Of a stretch of DNA of 5,181 nt, positions 1 to 5,181 are shown one piece after another; position 1 is the stretch's first letter; every line of letters starts with the position of its first letter. Under the pieces are notes generated by a model. It made no database searches. It was not told the DNA's origin and was given only the letters and a program-made list of their open reading frames with translations. The stretch covers positions 151-5,331 of the forward strand of contig JAUNOJ010000131.1 in NCBI GenBank assembly GCA_030531135.1, in the 5' to 3' direction. Both the position numbers and the translations under genes were made by a program. Source of the DNA: Sutterellaceae bacterium. Lineage in GTDB: Bacteria > Pseudomonadota > Gammaproteobacteria > Burkholderiales > Burkholderiaceae_F.

Positions 1-1
1 A

Positions 2-463
2 AACGCCATCGTTGATCTAGGCGGCAACGTGGCGCTTTTGGGGCAATCTACGGCCGGGCGCAAGTGGCGAGTCGGGGTGCAGAGGCCCGATGCCGAGCGC
101 GGTACGACGATGGCGGTGATCGAAGGCAAAGACGAGTCGATCATCACGTCGGGTGCTTACGAGCGCAAGATCGAGTCCGAGGGCAAGCGCTACGGACATA
201 TTTTGAGCGTGAAAACGGGTGAACCCGTCGGAACCGATATCGGCAGCGTGACGATTGTGGACGCCGACGGCGCGAAAGCCGACGGGTGGTGCACGGCACT
301 TTTTGCCATGGGTACTCAAAAAGCCGTGGAAATGCTCAAAAGGCACAAGGATTTGAACGCTTTTATTGTCGACGATCAGCTCAAACGTGCTTGGGTGAGC
401 AAATCTTTGGCCGATCGCGTGACGCTTTTGGAAAATTCCATCACAATTACAGTTGTAGATTGA
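2..463 (+). CDS. apbE: FAD:protein FMN transferase ApbE, C-terminal part (5' end outside window)
   Basis: The reading frame is open from the left edge to a TGA at 461-463, giving 153 visible residues, about the second half of a family that usually runs 300-350. ApbE enzymes transfer FMN from FAD to a Thr or Ser of target flavoproteins (such as NqrB/NqrC, RnfG or FMN-bind domain reductases), typically on the periplasmic side of the membrane. Visible family hallmarks, in order, are a DLGGN strand at the very start, a W-R-V-G-V-Q-R-P segment, SGAYER followed by G-K-R-Y-G-H-I-L and T-G-E-P, and near the end A-D-G-W-C-T-A-L. The last holds the Asp-x3-Thr pair that the family uses for Mg2+ binding. 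The start codon, any lipoprotein signal and the N-terminal domain lie upstream of the window. An internal GTG at 29 in the same frame is not the start, because the conserved LGGN motif precedes it. The next gene starts 27 nt downstream, so the two are probably co-transcribed, though the function need not be shared. No flavoprotein target is visible here. Confidence 0.93.
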   Translation, partial: NAIVDLGGNVALLGQSTAGRKWRVGVQRPDAERGTTMAVIEGKDESIITSGAYERKIESEGKRYGHILSVKTGEPVGTDIGSVTIVDADGAKADGWCTALFAMGTQKAVEMLKRHKDLNAFIVDDQLKRAWVSKSLADRVTLLENSITITVVD

Positions 464-490
464 CAAACATACTTTTTCGAGAAGAAGAAA

Positions 491-1480
491 ATGACGACAG
501 ACAATCCGCGCACCATTCGCGAGATGCTTGAACCGGCCATCATGAAGGCCGGCGGTTGGGTCAATACGCACGCCCATGCAGACCGTGCATTTACGCTCTC
601 GCCTGAAATTCTTGAAATGCGTCGCACTTGCACGTTGCAGCAGAAGTGGGATGCGCTTGATCGCTTAAAGAGCGAATCGAGCGAAGAAGACTTTTATCGT
701 CGTTTCTCGATGTTTTTCGAGTTGATGATCAGCCAGGGTTGCCGTGCTGTGGCCACCTTTGTGGATATCGATCCGCAAACGGAAGACCGTGCCATTCGTG
801 CCGGCATTCGTGCTCGCGAACACTATGCCGATCAGATCACGGTGAAGTTTGCCAATCAGACCTTAAAGGGCGTGATCGACCCGGAAGCCCGCAAGTGGTT
901 CGATATCGGCTCGGAAATGGTCGACATCATCGGCGGCTTGCCCAAGCGCGACGAACGCGACTTCGGGCGCGCGGCCGAAGCCTTCGATATTTTGTTGGGC
1001 ACGGCCAAAGCGCAAAACAAGATGGTGCACGTGCACGTGGATCAGTTCAATATGTCGAGCGAATACGAAACCGAAATGCTCGCACACAAAGCCATCGAAC
1101 ACGGCATGCAAAACCGCGTGGTGGCCATTCACGGCATTTCGATCGGCGCACACTCCAAGATGTATCGCCAGCGCCTGTACGGTTTGCTTAAGGACGCGGG
1201 CGTGATGATGGTTTGCTGCCCCACCGCTTGGATCGATACGGCGCGTACCGAAGCTATCGGCCCGATGCACAACTCCATGACGCCTGTGGACGAATTGGTC
1301 CCGGCTGGCGTGACCGTGGCTTTGGGTACGGATAACGTGTGTGACGCCATGGTGCCCTGGAGCGCAGGCGACATGTGGCACGAACTTCAGTTGTTGGCGA
1401 CCGGTTGCCGCTTCGACGACTTCGATCAGCTCGTTAACATCGCAACCGTCAACGGCCGCAAGGTTTTGGGTCTGGAATAA
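491..1480 (+). CDS. Metal-dependent amidohydrolase, cytosine-deaminase-like (CodA family), short single-domain form
   Basis: This 329-residue protein is an amidohydrolase-superfamily TIM barrel that most resembles cytosine deaminase. The five expected metal ligands are all present: H27 and H29 (T-H-A-H-A-D), H182 (V-H-V-D-Q), H214 (A-I-H-G-I-S) and D281 (L-G-T-D-N). Such enzymes use a bound divalent metal to activate water for attack on a ring or amide carbon of a nucleobase-like substrate. By-eye alignment with E. coli CodA keeps Gln156 (Q123) but changes other pocket positions: Glu217 to Q185, Asp314 to N282, Phe154 to A121 and Trp319 to M287. Cytosine is therefore an unlikely substrate, and simple deamination is in doubt. 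The protein is about 100 residues shorter than CodA (427). It begins 26 residues before the first HxH and ends just after the last barrel helix, so the flanking beta-sandwich domain is missing. The ATG at 491 follows a purine-rich GAGAAG and no earlier in-frame start exists after the apbE stop. The gene lies 18 nt before a phosphoribosyltransferase gene, suggesting a base-salvage or base-conversion role. The superfamily is secure; the substrate is unknown. Confidence 0.88.
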   Translation: MTTDNPRTIREMLEPAIMKAGGWVNTHAHADRAFTLSPEILEMRRTCTLQQKWDALDRLKSESSEEDFYRRFSMFFELMISQGCRAVATFVDIDPQTEDRAIRAGIRAREHYADQITVKFANQTLKGVIDPEARKWFDIGSEMVDIIGGLPKRDERDFGRAAEAFDILLGTAKAQNKMVHVHVDQFNMSSEYETEMLAHKAIEHGMQNRVVAIHGISIGAHSKMYRQRLYGLLKDAGVMMVCCPTAWIDTARTEAIGPMHNSMTPVDELVPAGVTVALGTDNVCDAMVPWSAGDMWHELQLLATGCRFDDFDQLVNIATVNGRKVLGLE

Positions 1481-1485
1481 GGGTC

Positions 1486-1490
1486 GGAGG
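1486..1490 (+). promoter_or_regulatory. Strong Shine-Dalgarno site for the phosphoribosyltransferase gene
   Basis: GGAGG lies 8 nt before the ATG at 1499, inside the 18-nt gap after the amidohydrolase stop codon. It is the best ribosome binding site in the window and fixes the start of the downstream gene. It also suggests that gene is initiated independently rather than by coupling alone. Confidence 0.8.
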
Positions 1491-1498
1491 CAATAAAA

Positions 1499-2188
1499 AT
1501 GAAATTTAAACCGAGTTACACCAGCAGCATTGCCGAAGACATCATGGCCGAACGCTTGATTCGTGCTCAGGCCGTGGAATTTTTGACCGACTCCCCCATG
1601 CGTTTGAAGTCGGGTCTTATTTCCCCGGTTTATGTCGACAATCGTAAGCTTTTCTCGCATCCCGATGCTTGGATCGACGTCATTGAAACGATGGCAAGCC
1701 GCGTGGAAGAGTTCGACCTCAAATTCGATATGGTCGCCGGCGTCGAAGCCGCAGGCTCCATGCATGCCGCAGCCCTGGCCTATCGCTTGGGGATGCCCGC
1801 CATCATGGTGCGCCAAACGGCCAAGACCTACGGCAACCACTCGCGTATCGAAGGCGGCGACGTTAAGGGCAAAAACGTCTTGATTCTCGAAGACCATATC
1901 TCCACGGGTTTGAGCTGCTTGGATGCCATCAATGCTTTGCGCGACGAAGGTGCCGAGGTCACGCAAGTGATGTCGATTACCAACTACGCCATCCCCGAAA
2001 CGATGCGCCTTTTCTCTGAAAAGGGGATCGATACGTTTGACGTGATCGCTTTTGAACGCGTGGTGAATAAGGCTCAAGAAATGGGCAAGATCACTGAAGA
2101 GCAAGCCAAACTTGTGTTGGAGTGGCTCAACACGCCTTGGACGTGGGCGGCCATGCACGGCATCGTGGCGACGATTCGCGAAAACTAA
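1499..2188 (+). CDS. Orotate phosphoribosyltransferase (PyrE)-like phosphoribosyltransferase
   Basis: This 229-residue type I phosphoribosyltransferase transfers ribose-5-phosphate from PRPP to a base, releasing pyrophosphate; it should be cytosolic and dimeric. The fold-defining parts are clear. Residues 36-51 carry the OPRT pattern L-K-S-G-L-I-S-P-V-Y-V-D-N-R-K-L, and residues 127-139 carry the PRPP loop V-L-I-L-E-D-H-I-S-T-G-L-S. The overall layout, with E-D-x-I-S-T-G and a C-terminal E-W segment, resembles the Bacillus subtilis PyrE type more than the E. coli type. In the flexible catalytic loop (R105-Q-T-A-K109-T-Y111-G), Arg and Lys are kept, but the usual second Lys is Gln106 and the usual His (Salmonella H105) is Tyr111. 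The Lys-to-Gln position varies even among true OPRTs; the His-to-Tyr change is more notable. Residues 81-88 (G-V-E-A-A-G-S-M) replace the T-A-T-A-G-I seen in the Bacillus enzyme. The start is set by GGAGG at 1486-1490. Sitting between a CodA-like hydrolase and a radical SAM gene, it could be the cell's PyrE in pyrimidine synthesis or a paralogue acting on another base. The family is sure; orotate as substrate is only likely. Confidence 0.87.
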   Translation: MKFKPSYTSSIAEDIMAERLIRAQAVEFLTDSPMRLKSGLISPVYVDNRKLFSHPDAWIDVIETMASRVEEFDLKFDMVAGVEAAGSMHAAALAYRLGMPAIMVRQTAKTYGNHSRIEGGDVKGKNVLILEDHISTGLSCLDAINALRDEGAEVTQVMSITNYAIPETMRLFSEKGIDTFDVIAFERVVNKAQEMGKITEEQAKLVLEWLNTPWTWAAMHGIVATIREN

Positions 2189-2196
2189 AGTTTTCA

Positions 2197-2973
2197 ATGG
2201 CTACCGTTTTATATCCATCGCCCATTTTCGGCCCCGTTGTCAGTCGACGTCTGGGCCGAAGTTTGGGCGTGAATCTGTCGCCGGCCGACGGCAAGATTTG
2301 CAGTTTCGACTGCATCTATTGCGAGTGCGGTCTCAACGGCGAGCGTTTGCCCAAAACAAAGCCGCCCAAGCGCGAGCTCGTTGCACGAGAACTTGAATCG
2401 CGCTTGCAAAAAATGGTCGAAGAGGGCCAAACGTTGGACGCCATTACTTATTCGGGCAACGGCGAGCCCACGTCGCATCCCGAGTTTTTGGGTGTGGTGA
2501 AAGATACCTGTGTTTTACGAGACAAGTATTTCCCCAATGCCAAGGTGTGTTTGCTTACCAATGCCACGCATTTGGCCAAGCCCGAAATATTCGAGGCAGT
2601 CAAACTCATCGACAAGCCGTGCTTGAAGCTCGATACGGTGGACATGGACTATATTCGTCGCATCGACCGTCCCAATTGTCCGTATCGCATCGAAGACGTT
2701 TTGGAGCGTATGAAAGCTTTGGGCAAGGACGCCGTCATCCAGACGATGTTTATGAAGGGAAGTTTCGAGGGGGTGAGCGTAGACAACACGACGCCCGAAT
2801 ATGTCGATCCTTGGGTCAAGGCCGTGGTCGACATCAACCCTTCAGGCGTAGACATCTACACACTGGCGCGCGAGACGCCCGTGACAGGGCTCGAAAAAGT
2901 TTCCAAAGAAGAACTTGAAGCCATTGCCGACAAGGTGCGTGCTTTCGGTATCGACGTGCACTGTTTCGGGTAG
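2197..2973 (+). CDS. Radical SAM protein, COG0731 (TYW1-like Fe-S oxidoreductase) type
   Basis: This 258-residue protein is a radical SAM enzyme. C35, C39 and C42 form the C-x3-C-x2-C motif (C-S-F-D-C-I-Y-C) that binds the SAM-cleaving [4Fe-4S] cluster, and a further Cys follows at 44. The N-terminal P-V-V-S-R-R-L-G-R-S-L-G-V-N and the T-Y-S-G-N-G-E-P-T at 84-92 (the SAM-contacting GGE-like strand) are typical of COG0731, whose best-known relative is the tRNA wyosine synthase TYW1. Bacterial members of this size have no assigned reaction that I know of, so the substrate is open. No SPASM-like Cys-rich tail is visible; the protein ends with V-H-C-F-G. An in-frame ATG at 2122 would add 25 residues, but they overlap the phosphoribosyltransferase gene and look like frame-shifted sequence. 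I therefore chose 2197, where the conserved family N-terminus begins. Its ribosome site is weak (TAAAG 6 nt upstream, overlapping the preceding stop). With only 8 nt separating the genes, translation may be coupled. A terminator follows 18 nt after the stop. Confidence 0.88.
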   Translation: MATVLYPSPIFGPVVSRRLGRSLGVNLSPADGKICSFDCIYCECGLNGERLPKTKPPKRELVARELESRLQKMVEEGQTLDAITYSGNGEPTSHPEFLGVVKDTCVLRDKYFPNAKVCLLTNATHLAKPEIFEAVKLIDKPCLKLDTVDMDYIRRIDRPNCPYRIEDVLERMKALGKDAVIQTMFMKGSFEGVSVDNTTPEYVDPWVKAVVDINPSGVDIYTLARETPVTGLEKVSKEELEAIADKVRAFGIDVHCFG

Positions 2974-2991
2974 TTCAAAACAGTTTCAAAG

Positions 2992-3027
2992 AAAAACGCT
3001 CGAGAGTTTTTTCTCTCGAGCGTTTTT
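2992..3027. terminator. Bidirectional rho-independent terminator between convergent genes
   Basis: CGCTCGAGAG (2997-3006) and CTCTCGAGCG (3013-3022) are perfect inverted repeats around a six-T loop. The stem is flanked by A5 on the left and T6 on the right, so both transcripts end in a U tract and the stem can extend through A-T pairs. It lies 18 nt after the radical SAM stop and about 20 nt past the end of the minus-strand transporter gene, so it should terminate both. Confidence 0.93.
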
Positions 3028-3049
3028 TGGTTTTGATAAACAGTGCCGA

Positions 3050-5181
3050 TTACTTGGCGGTCACGGCTTCAGACGCCGGTGCGGGATTTGTTTCCATGCG
3101 ATCCGAGACTACAGCTGCAATGGCGTAGTGATTGATGACTTCGCGGGCGACCAACAAGAAGTTCAAGTAGACCTCGCAGCCTCTGACGGAAAGTTTGGCT
3201 CCCGGAATTTGGCGCAAGAGTTCGGCCTGAAGCGCATCGATTTTCTCGACGGCTTCGGCGGCGTGTTGCGCCAAGGCTTGCATATCGGCATTGCCGTCGG
3301 CACGTTCGGTAATACGCGTCAGATAGACGGACAGCGATTCGAGTTCGCTTTTTAACGTTCCCGTATAGACGCGGTGACGATTGGCAACGTGATCGGTGGC
3401 AAGCTTGGCCAAACTTTGCAGCGCACGACCTGCCTCACGCATATTCGTGTAGATACGGTAGTAGCAGTAGCGGGCATCGAAGTCGGCCTTGGACGGCGTA
3501 TAGCGCGAGTTGGCCATGCCGTAGTAGAGACTTCGTTCAGCGCTCAAGGTATCGAACAGGTCGTTACATTCGCTTTTGGTCGAGCGCAATCCGGTTTCGC
3601 TGTCGGCCAAGAACTTGCGTACCAATTCGCCGTAAAGCGATACGGTCTGTTTGAGGTGTTCGGCAGACTTGGTTTCGATGATGCGAGACAGGGTTTGCGT
3701 GTCGTAACGGGTGTTGTTCTGATCGCGCAACTGATCTTCGTCATGACGGGCTTTGAGGTTGGAGCGAACTAACAGTGCAACGGAACCCACGGCCAAAATG
3801 ACGGCGGCGATTTCTCCGCCCCACAGCGTCAAACCGCAGACCAAAGCAGCCAAGGTGGAGGCGGCCAGTGCGGTAATGAACCAGCCGCTGATCACGGTCA
3901 AAACACCCGAGATGCGATAAACGGCGGATTCGCGATCCCATGCGCCGTCGGCAAAGCTCGATCCCATGGCCACCATGAAGGTCACGTAGGTCGTGGACAA
4001 CGGCAACTTAAGACTGGTGGCCGAAGCAATCAGAATTGCGCTCACAACCAGATTAATGGAGGCTCGGACATAGTCAAAGGGCAACGGTACTTCTCCGCGT
4101 TCAAGCGGCTTTTGCACAAATCGCGAACCGATGCCGCGGCGCATACCGGCCGGAATGATTTGACCGATCACACGATTAAGACCCAAACCCGCACGAACAA
4201 TCATGCGACCGGGTAACGATGCGCCGAATTGTTCCTGCTCTCCTGCATTGGTGGCAGACAAGTTGATCGAGGTCTGAATGACGCGGTAGGCTTTGCGCGA
4301 GAACCACAAGGTCAATACCATGACCAAACCGGAAAAGAGCAAAAATGCCGTCGGTGCCACGGTGGGCTTTAAAAGTCCCGACATCATGAAGGTTTCGGCA
4401 GCTTGCCCCGATGCCGCCCATTCGCGATAGGAGTCCCAAGCGGCCAAGGGAACGCCGACAAAGTTCACCAAGTCGTTGCCGGCAAAAGCAAATGCCAAAG
4501 AGAAAGTGCCTGCAAGAATCACGATCTTAAAGACGTTGATGCCCTTGAAAAGAATCAGCAACTGGAAGAGGATCGAGAGCCCCACAAAAAGCACGGAAAC
4601 GATTGTAAACGTGTGCTCTTGCATATAGGCGATCCATTCGGGACGCATGAAACTTGCGCCTTTGGCTCCCTTCATGATCAAGAAGTAAATGATCGAAGTT
4701 AAAGCCAGGCCGCCAAAAATACCGCCGATGCGTCGATACATCGCTTCAAAGTGGAAACTGAAGATGATGCGGGCGATCCACTGAACGACAGCCCCCGTCA
4801 CAAAGGCAACAACCACCGAAATGAGAATACCCGAGACGATGGTCAAGGCTTTGGAGCTGTTGATGTAGTCGATGACTTGGGTAAGCGATGCGCCGTCGGC
4901 CAAAAGCGTATAAACGGCTGCGGCAACGGCACTGCCCAACAGTTCGAAAACGATGGAAACCGTGGTCGAAGTCGGCAAGCCCAACGAGTTGAAGGTATCG
5001 AGCAAAATAATGTCGGCGACCATCACGGCAAACAAAATGACCATGATTTCAGAGAAACTGAACATCTGGGGATGGAAAACGCCCGAGCGGGCAATTTCCA
5101 TCATACCCGAAGAGAAGGTGGCGCCTAGCATCACGCCGATGCTGGCCACAAACATGGTGGTTTTAAACGAGGCGATTCTGC
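3050..5181 (-). CDS. Inorganic phosphate transporter, PiT family, with C-terminal PhoU-like domain (N-terminus outside window)
   Basis: The frame stays open on the minus strand to the right edge, giving 709 residues before a TAA at 3052-3050. PiT proteins are inner-membrane, ion-coupled phosphate symporters built from an inverted duplication. Both copies of the P-x-S-T-T motif are visible: L-P-T-S-T-T-V-S near 4952-4979 and L-P-L-S-T-T-Y-V at 4006-3983. The second N-D-x-x-N motif (G-N-D-L-V-N) is at 4480-4463. The first N-D-x-x-N copy should lie just upstream of the edge, so roughly 30-60 residues are probably missing. An internal ATG at 5155 is unlikely to be the start, because conserved sequence continues upstream of it. 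About ten hydrophobic segments precede position 3755. The last 235 or so residues are soluble, helical and charged and resemble the PhoU-like domain attached to PiT proteins of the long (740-770 residue) class, common in Bacteroidota and other anaerobes. That domain probably senses or gates phosphate uptake. The promoter is not in the window. It converges on the radical SAM gene and shares its terminator. Confidence 0.92.
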   Translation of the reverse strand, partial: RIASFKTTMFVASIGVMLGATFSSGMMEIARSGVFHPQMFSFSEIMVILFAVMVADIILLDTFNSLGLPTSTTVSIVFELLGSAVAAAVYTLLADGASLTQVIDYINSSKALTIVSGILISVVVAFVTGAVVQWIARIIFSFHFEAMYRRIGGIFGGLALTSIIYFLIMKGAKGASFMRPEWIAYMQEHTFTIVSVLFVGLSILFQLLILFKGINVFKIVILAGTFSLAFAFAGNDLVNFVGVPLAAWDSYREWAASGQAAETFMMSGLLKPTVAPTAFLLFSGLVMVLTLWFSRKAYRVIQTSINLSATNAGEQEQFGASLPGRMIVRAGLGLNRVIGQIIPAGMRRGIGSRFVQKPLERGEVPLPFDYVRASINLVVSAILIASATSLKLPLSTTYVTFMVAMGSSFADGAWDRESAVYRISGVLTVISGWFITALAASTLAALVCGLTLWGGEIAAVILAVGSVALLVRSNLKARHDEDQLRDQNNTRYDTQTLSRIIETKSAEHLKQTVSLYGELVRKFLADSETGLRSTKSECNDLFDTLSAERSLYYGMANSRYTPSKADFDARYCYYRIYTNMREAGRALQSLAKLATDHVANRHRVYTGTLKSELESLSVYLTRITERADGNADMQALAQHAAEAVEKIDALQAELLRQIPGAKLSVRGCEVYLNFLLVAREVINHYAIAAVVSDRMETNPAPASEAVTAK

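Noticed and set aside
460..465. A perfect TTGACA -35-like hexamer at the apbE stop, suggesting an internal promoter for the amidohydrolase.
   Set aside because: No -10-like hexamer lies at proper spacing (the sequence 17 nt on is a purine run), and the expected transcript start would fall at or after the start codon at 491.
17..577. A 186-codon minus-strand open frame over the apbE end and the amidohydrolase start.
   Set aside because: It is antisense to recognised apbE motifs, has no family resemblance and has no plausible own context.
1025..1039. GTGCAC repeats forming a short palindromic tract.
   Set aside because: It simply encodes the V-H-V-H-V of the metal-binding strand; its repeat nature follows from the protein sequence.
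2122..2196. An upstream ATG extending the radical SAM protein by 25 residues.
   Set aside because: The extension overlaps the phosphoribosyltransferase coding region in another frame and its residues look non-native; the conserved family N-terminus begins at the ATG at 2197.
863..2197. A 444-codon open frame on the minus strand spanning both the amidohydrolase and the phosphoribosyltransferase genes.
   Set aside because: It is entirely antisense to two genes with clear family motifs, is rich in His and Arg as mirror frames often are, shows no recognisable domain, and crosses a real intergenic junction. Codon bias on the plus strand explains the lack of stops.
3374..3772. Plus-strand open frames opposite the transporter gene (also 2915-3355, 4403-4702 and 4751-5128).
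   Set aside because: They are antisense to a continuous conserved transporter frame, and the first crosses the terminator; none shows a domain or a convincing ribosome site.

Overview
This looks like an ordinary bacterial chromosomal segment. It is tightly packed, GC content looks slightly above 50% by eye, Shine-Dalgarno sites are short, and a compact intrinsic terminator sits between convergent genes. The protein families (ApbE flavin transferase, a cytosine-deaminase-like amidohydrolase, a PyrE-type phosphoribosyltransferase, a COG0731-type radical SAM protein, and a PiT phosphate transporter with a PhoU-like tail) would fit an anaerobic or gut Gram-negative. A Sutterellaceae-like Burkholderiales is my best guess, but nothing here fixes the taxonomy. 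I see no mobile element, tRNA, rRNA or CRISPR array.

Layout. Positions 2-463 (+) are the C-terminal half of an apbE gene that starts outside the window. 27 nt later comes a 329-residue amidohydrolase (491-1480, +), then after 18 nt and a strong GGAGG site a 229-residue orotate-phosphoribosyltransferase-like protein (1499-2188, +), then after 8 nt a 258-residue radical SAM protein (2197-2973, +). The short gaps and shared strand suggest one transcript. It ends at a perfect 10-bp GC-rich hairpin with T runs on both strands (2992-3027), which also serves the convergent gene. That gene, on the minus strand from beyond the right edge to 3050, is a PiT-family phosphate transporter with a C-terminal cytoplasmic PhoU-like domain. 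Its N-terminus is cut off.

How the genes may work together. A CodA-like hydrolase directly followed by a base phosphoribosyltransferase has the logic of a nucleobase salvage route: hydrolyse a ring or exocyclic amine, then attach the product to PRPP. Both enzymes differ from their model relatives at substrate-contacting positions. The hydrolase keeps all five metal ligands but has Gln where CodA has its catalytic Glu and Asn where CodA has Asp314. The transferase keeps the PRPP-binding loop but has Tyr where PyrE has its loop His. This pair, with the radical SAM gene behind it, is the best candidate in the window for an undescribed activity. apbE and the transporter look like routine neighbours. 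Comparisons with model enzymes were made by eye from remembered sequences.
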